Shown: in pieces, positions 17,012 through 25,233 of the stretch
How the letters are laid out: each line of letters opens with the position of its first letter
Numbering within the stretch: position 1 is the stretch's first letter
Source: Hydrogenophaga sp. PBL-H3
GTDB taxonomy: Bacteria > Pseudomonadota > Gammaproteobacteria > Burkholderiales > Burkholderiaceae_C
Length of the DNA stretch: 64,000 bases
Assembly (NCBI RefSeq): GCF_010104355.1
Contig: NZ_CP044972.1
Location: forward strand, 434,001-498,000
Reading direction: 5' to 3'
Program-made: the position numbers and the translations under genes
The notes under the pieces: model-generated
What the model saw: the letters and a program-made list of their open reading frames with translations, nothing else
Databases searched by the model: none
Told to the model about the DNA's origin: nothing

Positions 17012-17793
17012 CACCCAGCCGCGATCTGTGGGCGCACCTGCGCCAGCACACCACGGCGCGCATTGCGCTCGGGCGCACCGGCGTGAGCCTGCCCACGCGC
17101 GAGCTGCTCGATTTCGCGCTGGCCCACGCGCAGGCGCGAGACGCCATCCACCTGCCGCTGGACACCGACAGGCTGAGCGCCGAGCTGCAACAGCAGGGTT
17201 GGCCCGCGCCGTTGCTGCTGCACAGCCAGGCGCGCGACCGCCATGAGTACCTGCTGCGGCCCGACCTTGGGCGACGGCTGGACGCACAGAGCGTGACGCG
17301 GCTGGTATCGGCCGACGCCGAAAGCCCCGATCTGGTGCTGGTGCTGGGCGACGGCCTCTCGGCCCTGGGCATCCAGCAACACGGCGCGGCGCTGCTGGGC
17401 GCGATCCGCCGCGCGCTCGATCCGGCGGTGCGACTCGGCCCGCTGGTGGTCGTGCGCCAGGCGCGCGTGGCCGTGGCCGACGAGGTGGGCGAACGCCTGG
17501 GCGCCGCAGCGGTGGCCATGGTGGTGGGTGAGCGCCCGGGGCTGAGTTCACCCGACAGCGTGGGCATTTATCTCACGCGCGCACCGCGCGTGGGCTGCAG
17601 CGACGCGCAGCGCAACTGCATTTCCAACGTGCGCCCCGCCGGACAGGACCTGGACACCGCCGCGCGCCGCCTGGCCTGGCTGCTGGGCGAGAGCCGCCGC
17701 CTGGGTCTCACGGGGGTGGGTCTCAAGGACCACAGCGGCCTGCCGCTGACCGGCCTGCCAGCGAACCCGGAGCACGTTCCCGGCTTAAACTGA
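17008..17793 (+). CDS. eutC: Ethanolamine ammonia-lyase small subunit
   Basis: A 261-residue EutC. Family segments include ARIALGRTGVSLPTRELLDF (about residues 18-37) and VGERPGLSSPDSVGIYL, with NCISNVRPAGQ near the C-terminus; these line the adenosylcobalamin pocket in the EutBC complex. It is shorter than enterobacterial EutC (about 295) because the long N-terminal extension is missing, which is usual for proteobacteria without microcompartments. ATG 17008 overlaps the eutB stop. Confidence 0.93.
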   Translation: MTPSRDLWAHLRQHTTARIALGRTGVSLPTRELLDFALAHAQARDAIHLPLDTDRLSAELQQQGWPAPLLLHSQARDRHEYLLRPDLGRRLDAQSVTRLVSADAESPDLVLVLGDGLSALGIQQHGAALLGAIRRALDPAVRLGPLVVVRQARVAVADEVGERLGAAAVAMVVGERPGLSSPDSVGIYLTRAPRVGCSDAQRNCISNVRPAGQDLDTAARRLAWLLGESRRLGLTGVGLKDHSGLPLTGLPANPEHVPGLN

Positions 17794-17802
17794 ACCTGAC
17801 CA

Positions 17803-17824
17803 AACCCCTTCGGGTTGAGTTTTC
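17803..17824 (+). terminator. Weak putative terminator after eutC
   Basis: Ten bases after the eutC stop there is a 5-bp stem AACCC/GGGTT with a four-base loop (17803-17816), followed by GAGTTTTCC. It is short and the T-tract is interrupted, so termination may be partial before the LysG-type gene at 17835. Confidence 0.35.
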
Positions 17825-17834
17825 CTCAAGTGCC

Positions 17835-18749
17835 ATGCTGGACGCCCGACAACTGGAGGCCCTCAACGCCGTGATCGAACACGGCGGTTTCGGCCCCGCC
17901 GCCAAGGCCCTGTCTCTCACGCTGGCGGCGGTGTCGCTGCGCATCAAGTCGCTTGAAGACACGCTGGGCCAGCGCCTGCTGGTGCGCGGCAAACAGGTGC
18001 GCGCCACCCCGGCTGGCCAGGCGCTGCTGGGCCATGTGAAGCAGGTGCGGCTGATGGAGGCCGATCTGCTCGATGGTTTGCAGGGCGGTGCGCAGCCCAG
18101 GGGCGGCGTGCGGTGGCAAAGCCTGGGCGTTGCCATCAACGCCGACTCGGTGGCCAGCTGGTTTTTGCCCGGCGTGGCCGCCCTGCTGCAACGCCACCAC
18201 CTGCTGCTCGACATCCTGATCGACGACCAGGACCACACGCACGACGCTCTGAAAAGTGGTGACGTGATGGGTTGCGTGACCACGCTGGCCACCGCCATGC
18301 GCGGCTGCGTGGCCGAGCCGCTGGGCGTGATGCGCTACCGCTGCGTGGCCGCGCCGGCCGTGGCGCAGCGCTGCCGCACGCCGCGCGGCGCGGTGTCCAT
18401 CCACAAGCTGCTGGCGCAGCCGGCCGTGATCTTCAACCGCAAGGACGCGCTGCAGGACGCGTTTCTGGAACAGCACTTCGGTCTGCGCCAGCCCAACTAC
18501 CCGCGCCATTTCGCACCCGCCGTGGAAGCCTTCGAGACCGCCATCGAACTCGGCCTGGGCTGGGGCATGGTGCCCGAGCAACACCTGGCACATCGCCCCG
18601 GCCTGCAGGAAATACTGCCCGACGCGACGGTGGACGTGGTGCTTTATTGGCAGCACTGGGCGCACGAGTCGCTCTCGGCCCAGCGGCTCACGGCGGCGGT
18701 GAAGGCTGCCGCGGCCACGCATCTGCGTCCGGCGCCGCCCCCCGCCTAA
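17835..18749 (+). CDS. argP: LysG/ArgP-type LysR-family regulator
   Basis: A 304-residue LysR regulator with features of the ArgP/LysG branch. These are the start LDARQLEALNAVIEHGGFGPA, the helix-turn-helix around LTLAAVSLRIKSLEDTLGQR, and LGVAINADSVASWFLPGVAALL, close to the ArgP stretch LAVNADSLATW. ArgP/LysG senses lysine and arginine and activates argO or lysE. In many genomes it is divergent from lysE; here the ethanolamine genes lie between them. It is 12 bases upstream of argS. Its likely target is the lysE-davB-davA operon. Confidence 0.82.
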   Translation: MLDARQLEALNAVIEHGGFGPAAKALSLTLAAVSLRIKSLEDTLGQRLLVRGKQVRATPAGQALLGHVKQVRLMEADLLDGLQGGAQPRGGVRWQSLGVAINADSVASWFLPGVAALLQRHHLLLDILIDDQDHTHDALKSGDVMGCVTTLATAMRGCVAEPLGVMRYRCVAAPAVAQRCRTPRGAVSIHKLLAQPAVIFNRKDALQDAFLEQHFGLRQPNYPRHFAPAVEAFETAIELGLGWGMVPEQHLAHRPGLQEILPDATVDVVLYWQHWAHESLSAQRLTAAVKAAAATHLRPAPPPA

Positions 18750-18761
18750 AATCGCGACCCT

Positions 18762-20435
18762 ATGCTCAAGATCAAACAGGAATTGCTGGCTGGCCTGGCC
18801 AGCACGCTCGAGAACCTTTCCCCCGGTGCGGGCGCCAAGGCCGCGTTCGAGTCGCCCAAAGTGGCCGCACACGGCGATTTCGCCAGCACCGCGGCCATGC
18901 AGCTGGCCAAACCGCTCAAGCTCAACCCGCGCCAGCTGGCCGACACCTTGCGTGCGGCGCTGCTGGCCCGTCCCGAATACGCGCTGTGGGTGTCCGACAT
19001 CGACATCGCCGGTCCCGGCTTCATCAACATCCGCCTCAAACCATCGGCCAAGCAGCAGATCGTGCGCGAGGTGCTCGCCTCGGGCGCGCGCTTCGGCATG
19101 GCCGAGCCCAACGGCCAGAAGCTGATGGTGGAGTTCGTGTCGGCCAACCCCACCGGCCCGCTGCACGTGGGCCACGGCCGCCAGGCCGCGCTGGGCGACG
19201 CCATCTGCAGCCTGTTCCAGACCCAGGGCTGGAGCGTGCACCGCGAGTTCTATTACAACGACGCGGGTGTGCAGATCGCCACGCTGGGCACCTCCACCCA
19301 CCTGCGCGCGCAAGGCTTCAAGCCTGGTGATCCGCAGTGGCCTGATAACGCCTACAACGGCGCCTACATCGCCGACATCGCGGCCGACTTCCTGGCAAAG
19401 AAAACCGTCACAGCCGACGACCGCGCGTTCACCGCCAGCGGCGACATCGACGACCTCGATGGCATGCGCCAGTTTGCGGTGGCCTACCTGCGCCATGAAC
19501 AGGACCTGGACTTGCAGGCCTTTGCGGTCAAGTTCGACCACTACTACCTGGAGTCCAGCCTGTACACCAGCGGGCGCGTCGAATCCACGGTGCAGAAACT
19601 GATCGAGGCCGGCAAGACCTACGAGCAGGACGGCGCGCTGTGGCTCAGGAGCACCGACTACGGCGACGACAAGGACCGCGTGATGCGCAAGTCCGACGGC
19701 TCGTTCACCTACTTCGTGCCCGACGTGGCGTACCACATCGCCAAGTGGGAGCGCGGCTTCACCAAGGTGATCAACATCCAGGGCACCGACCACCACGGCA
19801 CCATTGCCCGGGTGCGCGCCGGCCTGCAGGCGGCCAACGTGGGCATCCCCCAGGGCTACCCCGACTACGTGCTGCACACCATGGTGCGGGTGGTCAGGGG
19901 TGGCGAGGAGGTCAAGATCAGCAAGCGCGCCGGCAGCTACGTGACACTGCGCGACCTGATCGAATGGACCAGCAAGGACGCGGTGCGCTTCTTTCTGCTC
20001 AGCCGCAAGCCCGACACCGAATACACCTTCGACGTGGACCTCGCGGTGCAGAAGAACAACGACAACCCGGTCTATTACGTGCAGTACGCGCACGCGCGCA
20101 TCTGCTCGGTGCTGGTCAGCTGGGGTGGTGATGTGAACACCTTGAAAGACGCCGACCTCTCCGCGCTGGACAGTGCGCCCGCCCAGACCCTCATGCTGCT
20201 GCTGGCCAAGTACCCCGCCATGCTCAGCGACGCCGCGCGCGACTTCGCACCGCACGACGTGACCTTCTACCTGCGCGAGCTCGCCGCCAGTTACCACAGC
20301 TACTACGACGCCGAGCGCATCCTGGTGGACGACCTGGCGGTGAAGAACGCGCGCCTGGCCCTGGTCGCGGCCACCGCACAGGTGCTGCACAATGGTTTGG
20401 CTGTGCTGGGCGTGAGTGCCCCGCAGAAAATGTGA
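18762..20435 (+). CDS. argS: Arginyl-tRNA synthetase
   Basis: A 557-residue class I synthetase that charges tRNA-Arg. The HIGH-type motif occurs as [15 protein letters not shown] (about residues 132-146) and the KMSKS-equivalent as [14 protein letters not shown] (about residues 385-398). The N-terminal additive domain and the C-terminal DALR anticodon-binding domain (about residues 430-557, with the [13 protein letters not shown] segment at its start) are present. Length is normal. The stop at 20433-20435 touches the start of the SPOR-domain gene. Confidence 0.97.
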   Translation: MLKIKQELLAGLASTLENLSPGAGAKAAFESPKVAAHGDFASTAAMQLAKPLKLNPRQLADTLRAALLARPEYALWVSDIDIAGPGFINIRLKPSAKQQIVREVLASGARFGMAEPNGQKLMVEFVSANPTGPLHVGHGRQAALGDAICSLFQTQGWSVHREFYYNDAGVQIATLGTSTHLRAQGFKPGDPQWPDNAYNGAYIADIAADFLAKKTVTADDRAFTASGDIDDLDGMRQFAVAYLRHEQDLDLQAFAVKFDHYYLESSLYTSGRVESTVQKLIEAGKTYEQDGALWLRSTDYGDDKDRVMRKSDGSFTYFVPDVAYHIAKWERGFTKVINIQGTDHHGTIARVRAGLQAANVGIPQGYPDYVLHTMVRVVRGGEEVKISKRAGSYVTLRDLIEWTSKDAVRFFLLSRKPDTEYTFDVDLAVQKNNDNPVYYVQYAHARICSVLVSWGGDVNTLKDADLSALDSAPAQTLMLLLAKYPAMLSDAARDFAPHDVTFYLRELAASYHSYYDAERILVDDLAVKNARLALVAATAQVLHNGLAVLGVSAPQKM

Positions 20436-21145
20436 TGGCAAGACACGCAATGAAAAAGAAACCTGTGCAATCCCGCAGTTCGCTCGGCGGCACCCTGATC
20501 GGCCTTGTGGTGGGTCTGCTGGTGGGGCTGGGCATTGCGCTCGCGGTGGCGGTCTACGTCACGCGCGTGCCGATCCCGTTTGTCGACCGCAATGTGTCGC
20601 GCAACGCTGGACAGGACGCGCTGGAAGCCGAGCGCAACAAAGGCTGGAACCCCAACAAGGTGCTCAATGGCGATGCCGCCACGGCGCCGACCCCGGCTCC
20701 TGCGGCCCCGCCAGCGGCGGCGGTCGCACCCGGGGCTGCTGGCGCCATCGTGGTGCCGCCGGCCGACGGCAAGGGCCTGCCCCCGGTGCCGGCCGCCGGG
20801 AGCAAGCCAGCGACCGATCCGCTGGGCGAGCTGGTCCAGTCCAAGCTGGGCACGCCACCGGCGGCCGCGCCCGCCACCGCGGCGGCTGCACCGGCGCCCG
20901 GCGCTGACCCATTCACCTACTTCGTGCAGGCCGGCGCGTTTCGCTCGCCCGAAGATGCTGAAGCCCAGCGCGCCAAGCTCGCCATGCTGGGCATCAATGC
21001 CGATGTGACCGAGCGCGAACAGTCGGGCCGAACCGTGTACCGCGTGCGCGTGGGCCCGTTCAACCAGAAGGCCATGGCCGACCTCACCCAGGAGCAGCTG
21101 CAGGCCAACGGTGTCGAAGCGGCGCTGGTGCGCGTGCAACGCTGA
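20435..21145 (+). CDS. SPOR-domain inner-membrane protein (FtsN-like)
   Basis: A 236-residue protein with a short basic N-terminus, one membrane segment (about residues 17-42, GGTLIGLVVGLLVGLGIALA), a long Ala/Pro-rich periplasmic linker (about 75-155) and a C-terminal SPOR domain starting at FTYFVQAGAFRSPEDAEAQR. SPOR domains bind denuded septal peptidoglycan, so this is likely a division-associated protein of the FtsN type. ATG 20435 overlaps the argS stop; ATG 20450 is a possible alternative that removes five residues. The argS-SPOR-dsbA order is common in Burkholderiales, to my recollection. Confidence 0.85.
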   Translation: MARHAMKKKPVQSRSSLGGTLIGLVVGLLVGLGIALAVAVYVTRVPIPFVDRNVSRNAGQDALEAERNKGWNPNKVLNGDAATAPTPAPAAPPAAAVAPGAAGAIVVPPADGKGLPPVPAAGSKPATDPLGELVQSKLGTPPAAAPATAAAAPAPGADPFTYFVQAGAFRSPEDAEAQRAKLAMLGINADVTEREQSGRTVYRVRVGPFNQKAMADLTQEQLQANGVEAALVRVQR

Positions 21146-21220
21146 ACCACTGCGCAGGCCAGCCGGGAACTTTCAACGCCATGCCCGCCCCAAGCAAGCC
21201 TTATCAAGGAGTTTGATTTC

Positions 21221-21874
21221 ATGCAACGTCGCGATTTTTCCCGGTCCTTGCTGGCCGCTGGCACCACCGCCCTGGCCGCCACCGGCGGCCTGACGCTCAC
21301 GCCCGCGCTGGCCCAGCGCGTGGCGCCCAAGGAAGGCACCGATTTCATCCGCCTGGGCCGCCCGGCGCCCGTGGAGAGTCCGGCCAGCCAGGTCGAGGTG
21401 GTCGAGTTCTTTGCCTACAGCTGCATCCATTGCTTCAATTTCGAACCCGCTTTCGACGAGTGGGCCAAAAAGAAACCGGCCAACGTGAACGTGCGGCGCG
21501 TGCCGGTGGCCTTCAGCGCCGCTTTTGTGCCCATGCAGCGCCTGTACTTCACGCTCGAAGCCATGAAGCTGGTGGACCGGCTGCACGGCAAGGTGTTTCA
21601 GGCGATCCACGTCGACCGCCAGCCGCTCACCACCCAGCCCGCCATCACCGCCTGGATCGACAAGCAGGGCGGGGTGGACATGGCCCGTTTCAACGAGTTC
21701 TACAACGGTGCGGCGGTGGGACTGGCGGCCAAGGCCACCCAGCTGCAGGAGGCCTACAACGTCGAAGGCACGCCGTCGCTGGGCGTGGCCGGGCGCTTTT
21801 ATGTGAATGGTCAGGGCCCCCGCACCCTGGTGGTGGCCGATGCACTGATCGTCGAAGCGGCCCGCAAGGCCTGA
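21221..21874 (+). CDS. dsbA: Thiol:disulfide interchange protein DsbA
   Basis: A 217-residue periplasmic oxidase that introduces disulfide bonds into exported proteins. The thioredoxin-fold active site is CIHC in FFAYSCIHCFNFEP (about residues 67-70), and the cis-proline region is in YNVEGTPSLGVAGRF. The signal peptide (residues 1-31) begins MQRRDFSRSLLAAG, which looks like a twin-arginine signal rather than a plain Sec signal. AAGGAG lies 6-7 bases before ATG 21221. A strong hairpin after the gene ends the transcript. Confidence 0.93.
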   Translation: MQRRDFSRSLLAAGTTALAATGGLTLTPALAQRVAPKEGTDFIRLGRPAPVESPASQVEVVEFFAYSCIHCFNFEPAFDEWAKKKPANVNVRRVPVAFSAAFVPMQRLYFTLEAMKLVDRLHGKVFQAIHVDRQPLTTQPAITAWIDKQGGVDMARFNEFYNGAAVGLAAKATQLQEAYNVEGTPSLGVAGRFYVNGQGPRTLVVADALIVEAARKA

Positions 21875-21890
21875 GTCGCGTCTTTCAAGG

Positions 21891-21921
21891 GACAAAGCCC
21901 GCTTCGGCGGGCTTTGTCTTT
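21891..21921 (+). terminator. Rho-independent terminator after dsbA
   Basis: A perfect 12-bp stem (21891-21902 with 21907-21918) closed by a TTCG tetraloop, 16 bases after the dsbA stop. The T-run after it is short, but stem strength makes termination likely. Confidence 0.85.
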
Positions 21922-22004
21922 GGCGCGAACGCTCGTGGCGCGACCGGCGCCCGGCATTCCTGAGAGGATGCGAGAAAAGAGTGGGTAAAGCAGTTCTCGG
22001 GCCC

Positions 22005-22031
22005 TTGCAGCCTTCATCCCGTCGTTACAAT
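22005..22031 (+). promoter_or_regulatory. Putative sigma-70 promoter for lptA-lptB-rpoN
   Basis: TTGCAG (22005-22010) and TACAAT (22026-22031) resemble -35 and -10 boxes, with a rather short 15-base spacer. They lie 29 bases upstream of lptA and after the dsbA terminator, where a promoter is needed. The rest of the 185-base gap shows nothing else. Confidence 0.5.
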
Positions 22032-22059
22032 GAATGCAAGTTTCGTGCCCTAAAACTCC

Positions 22060-22695
22060 ATGCACTCCACCTTGCCCAACCTCTTCTTCCGCCGGTCGTA
22101 CTGGCCGGGCGCCTGCCTGGTGGTGGGTCTGTTGCTGACCAGCGCAGCACAAGCCGAAAAAGCCGACCGCACCCTGCCACTCAATGCCGAGGCCGATGCC
22201 CTGCGCTACGACGACGCGCGCCAGACCAGCATCTTCACGGGCAACGTGGTGATCACCAAGGGCACCATCGTCATCCGGGGCGCCAAGGTCGAGGTGCGCC
22301 AGGATGCCCAGGGCCATCAGTTCGGCATCGTCAACGGCAGCCCGGGGTTTTTCCGCCAGAAGCGCGACGGCGTGGACGAATTCATTGAAGGCACGGCCCA
22401 GCGCATCGAATACGACAGCCAGGCCGACTCCGTCCGGTTCGTGGGCGATGCGGTGCTCAAGCGCTTCAAGGGCACCCAGCTCAACGACGAAACCACCGGC
22501 AGCGTGATCGTCTACAACAACACCACCGACGTCTTCACGGTGGACGGCGGCGTGGCCAGCCGCACCCCCAACAACCCCACCGGCCGCGTGCGCGCCATGC
22601 TCACACCCGTGCCCAAGGATGGCACTCCCGCTCCCAAACCGGCGCCGCCAGCCAATCTGCGGCCCAGCAACCAGCTTGGCGAGGGCCAGCAGTGA
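22060..22695 (+). CDS. lptA: LPS transport periplasmic protein LptA
   Basis: A 211-residue OstA-like protein. A signal peptide (residues 1-32, ending AAQA) is followed by the LptA core: LPLNAEADALRYDDARQTSI, FTGNVVITKGTIVIRGAKVE and a C-terminal Pro-rich tail. LptA bridges the periplasm in the Lpt machine that carries LPS to the outer membrane. The stop overlaps the lptB start. The usual upstream lptC and kdsC genes are not present; dsbA with a terminator is found there, so lptC must be elsewhere. Confidence 0.92.
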   Translation: MHSTLPNLFFRRSYWPGACLVVGLLLTSAAQAEKADRTLPLNAEADALRYDDARQTSIFTGNVVITKGTIVIRGAKVEVRQDAQGHQFGIVNGSPGFFRQKRDGVDEFIEGTAQRIEYDSQADSVRFVGDAVLKRFKGTQLNDETTGSVIVYNNTTDVFTVDGGVASRTPNNPTGRVRAMLTPVPKDGTPAPKPAPPANLRPSNQLGEGQQ

Positions 22696-23495
22696 CGGCG
22701 ATGCCTTCGGCGCAGGCGCTGAGCCCGGGCAAGCGCCCGACGACCGCCCCCGATCTCAGTCGGCTGGAGGCCCAGGGACTGCAAAAGGCCTATGGCAGCC
22801 GCAAGGTGGTCAAGGACGTGTCGCTCGCGGTCTTCAAGGGTGAGGTCGTCGGCCTTCTGGGGCCCAACGGCGCGGGCAAGACCACCTCGTTCTACATGCT
22901 GGTGGGCCTGCTGCGTTCGGACGCCGGAACGATCCTGCTCGATGGTCAGGCCATCCAGGACCTGCCCATCCACCGCCGCGCGCGCCTGGGCCTGGGCTAC
23001 CTGCCGCAGGAGGCATCGATCTTTCGCAAGCTCAACGTGGCCGACAACGTGCGCGCCGTGCTGGAACTGCAGCAGGACGAGGCCGGCAAGGCGCTGAGCA
23101 AGGCCGCCATCGAGGCCCGCCTCGACGAGTTGCTCAAGGACCTGCACGTGGACCACCTGCGCGACTCGCCCGCGCCTGCCCTGTCGGGCGGTGAGCGCCG
23201 CCGGGTCGAGATCGCCCGGGCGCTCGCCACCAATCCGCGCTTCATCCTGCTCGACGAGCCCTTCGCCGGCATCGACCCGATCGCCGTGATCGAGATCCAG
23301 CGCATCATCGGTTTCCTCAAGTCGCGCGGCATCGGCGTGCTCATCACCGACCACAACGTGCGCGAGACCTTGGGTATCTGCGACCGCGCCTACATCATCA
23401 ACGACGGCCACGTGCTCACCAGCGGCACGCCGGCCGAGATCGTTGAAAACGCCGACGTGCGCCGCGTGTACCTCGGCGAACATTTCAGGATGTGA
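22692..23495 (+). CDS. lptB: LPS export ABC transporter ATP-binding protein LptB
   Basis: A 267-residue ABC ATPase. Walker A is GLLGPNGAGKTTSFYM (about residue 55), the Q-loop is GYLPQEASIF, the signature LSGGERRRVEIARAL and Walker B FILLDEPFAGIDP. It powers LPS extraction with LptF and LptG. GTG 22692 overlaps the lptA stop as GTGA and has GAGG nearby; ATG 22701 is possible. It has an extra N-terminal tail of about 25 residues compared with E. coli LptB (241). Confidence 0.95.
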   Translation: MTAMPSAQALSPGKRPTTAPDLSRLEAQGLQKAYGSRKVVKDVSLAVFKGEVVGLLGPNGAGKTTSFYMLVGLLRSDAGTILLDGQAIQDLPIHRRARLGLGYLPQEASIFRKLNVADNVRAVLELQQDEAGKALSKAAIEARLDELLKDLHVDHLRDSPAPALSGGERRRVEIARALATNPRFILLDEPFAGIDPIAVIEIQRIIGFLKSRGIGVLITDHNVRETLGICDRAYIINDGHVLTSGTPAEIVENADVRRVYLGEHFRM

Positions 23496-23496
23496 T

Positions 23497-23576
23497 GACC
23501 CCCACGCTCGTCACTTCGTGTACTTCGCTGCCCCCCGAGGGGGCTGATTCGCCTTGGGGCGGCCCGGCGGCGAATC
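23497..23576 (+). repeat. GC-rich intergenic repeat (copy 1)
   Basis: The gap between lptB and rpoN contains CCCCCACGCTCGTCACTTCG, a CCCCCCGAGGGGG hairpin core and GCCTTGGGGCGGCCCGGCGG. The same arrangement occurs in inverse orientation at 41905-41987 with about 80 percent identity by eye. I recall this as a family-typical dispersed element of Comamonadaceae. The hairpin core (23531-23543) could act as an mRNA structure between lptB and rpoN. Confidence 0.75.
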
Positions 23577-23604
23577 GTCTCGCCGTTTGCTCACTGGCGT
23601 TTTC

Positions 23605-25233
23605 ATGAAACAAGGCCTGTCACTCAGGGTTTCGCAGCACCTGGCGCTCACGCCCCAGTTGCAGCAATCCATCCGCCTGCTGCAACTCTCCACGCTGGAG
23701 ATGGCGCAGGAGGTCGAGCAAATGCTCGACGAGAATCCGTTCCTCGAACGCTCCGAAGACCTGGCCGAGCGCGAAGCGTTTGGCCTGGAGCAGACCGACG
23801 CGCCGGTGAGCGTGGGCGAGCAGATCGCCGAGGCCGCCCTGCCCGAAGCGCCCGGACCGATGCTCTCCAGCACCGAATCGAGCAGCAGCACGAGCAGCGA
23901 CAGCAGCGAAGGCGATGCCATCGAAGGCAAGCTCGACGGCGCCACGCCGGTGGAAGAGAGCTGGGAGGGCGACGGCACGGTGGAGATGGCGCCCGACGAC
24001 AGCGAGTGGGGTGGCGACGCGCCCGCGCGCAACAACAATTCGTCGGGCGACGACGACACCGCGAGCGCTGCCGATCTGGCCCGAGCCCACATCAGCCTGC
24101 AGGACCACCTGCATGACCAGGCGCGCTGCCTGCGTCTCTCGGACGAAGACCGCGCCGCGCTGTACTTCCTGATCGAATCGCTCAGCGACGACGGCTACAT
24201 CGAAGACAGCCTGGCCGAGCTGGCTGCGGCCTGGCAGGCCCTGTCGGGACGTGTGCAAACCGACGACCCCAACGAAGGTCTGGAAGAACGCGAGGCGCTG
24301 GAGCAGCGCCTGACCATGGCCCTGCAACTGCTGCAGCACATGGAGCCTTCCGGTGTGGGCGCGCGCAGCCTGGCCGAATGCCTGCGCCTGCAGATCCTGG
24401 AACTGCGCAACACGCCCGAGGCGCGCGCGGCCCTGGCCATCTGCGGGCAGTCCATGGAGTTGGTGGCCAAGCGCGATGTGAAGCGCCTGTGCAACCTGTG
24501 CGGCCTGGACGATGAAACCGTGCGCGCCGCACTCGGCCTCATTGCGCGGCTGGAACCCAAGCCGGGTCGCCGCTTCCTGGACCTGGAGCGCAACGTGGTC
24601 GTGCCCGACGTGCTGGTCACGCGCGCTGGCCGCGGCTTCAAGGTGCTGCTCAACCCCGAGGTGATGCCCCGCCTGCGCGTGCACGATGTGTACGCCAGCG
24701 CCATGCGCCAGAACCGCGGTGGACGCGACAACGGCGGCGAGGCCGGCCACGCCGCCATGCAGCAGCGCCTGCAGGAGGCGCGTTGGTTCATCAAGAACAT
24801 CCAGCAGCGCTTCGACACCATCCTGCGCGTGTCCAGCGCCATCGTGGAACGCCAGCGCAATTTCTTCATGCACGGCGAACTCGCCATGCGCCCGCTGGTG
24901 CTGCGTGAGATCGCCGACGAGCTCGGCCTGCACGAATCCACCATCAGCCGCGTGACCACCGCCAAGTACATGGCCACGCCCTTCGGCACCTACGAGCTCA
25001 AGTACTTCTTCGGCTCGTCGCTGGGGACCGAGACCGGTGGCAACGCGTCGAGCACGGCCGTGCGCGCGCTGCTCAAGCAGTTCATCGCCGCCGAAGAAGC
25101 CGCCAAGCCGCTGTCGGACAACCAGCTCTCCGATCTGCTGCGCGAACAGGGCATCGAATGCGCGCGCCGCACCGTGGCGAAGTACCGCGAGGCGCTGCGA
25201 ATCGCGCCCGCGAACCTCAGAAAATCGCTTTGA
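23605..25233 (+). CDS. rpoN: RNA polymerase sigma-54 factor
   Basis: A 542-residue sigma-54. Region I is seen at the start (LSLRVSQHLALTPQLQQSIR, with LLQLSTLEM), the core-binding region in the middle, the HTH around LHESTISRVTTAKYM (about residues 445-460), and the RpoN box ARRTVAKYRE at about residues 516-525. Region II is enlarged: about residues 90-155 are rich in Ser, Asp and Glu, with a run of mostly serines, which explains the length above the usual 480. ATG 23605 begins the conserved region I; an in-frame start further upstream would lie in the repeat. It is last in the lptA-lptB-rpoN series and overlaps the next gene by TTGA. Confidence 0.95.
   Translation: MKQGLSLRVSQHLALTPQLQQSIRLLQLSTLEMAQEVEQMLDENPFLERSEDLAEREAFGLEQTDAPVSVGEQIAEAALPEAPGPMLSSTESSSSTSSDSSEGDAIEGKLDGATPVEESWEGDGTVEMAPDDSEWGGDAPARNNNSSGDDDTASAADLARAHISLQDHLHDQARCLRLSDEDRAALYFLIESLSDDGYIEDSLAELAAAWQALSGRVQTDDPNEGLEEREALEQRLTMALQLLQHMEPSGVGARSLAECLRLQILELRNTPEARAALAICGQSMELVAKRDVKRLCNLCGLDDETVRAALGLIARLEPKPGRRFLDLERNVVVPDVLVTRAGRGFKVLLNPEVMPRLRVHDVYASAMRQNRGGRDNGGEAGHAAMQQRLQEARWFIKNIQQRFDTILRVSSAIVERQRNFFMHGELAMRPLVLREIADELGLHESTISRVTTAKYMATPFGTYELKYFFGSSLGTETGGNASSTAVRALLKQFIAAEEAAKPLSDNQLSDLLREQGIECARRTVAKYREALRIAPANLRKSL

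Noticed and set aside
17826..20450. An 874-codon open frame antisense to argS and the LysG-type gene
   Set aside because: Same shadow effect; it runs through two clearly recognised genes on the plus strand.
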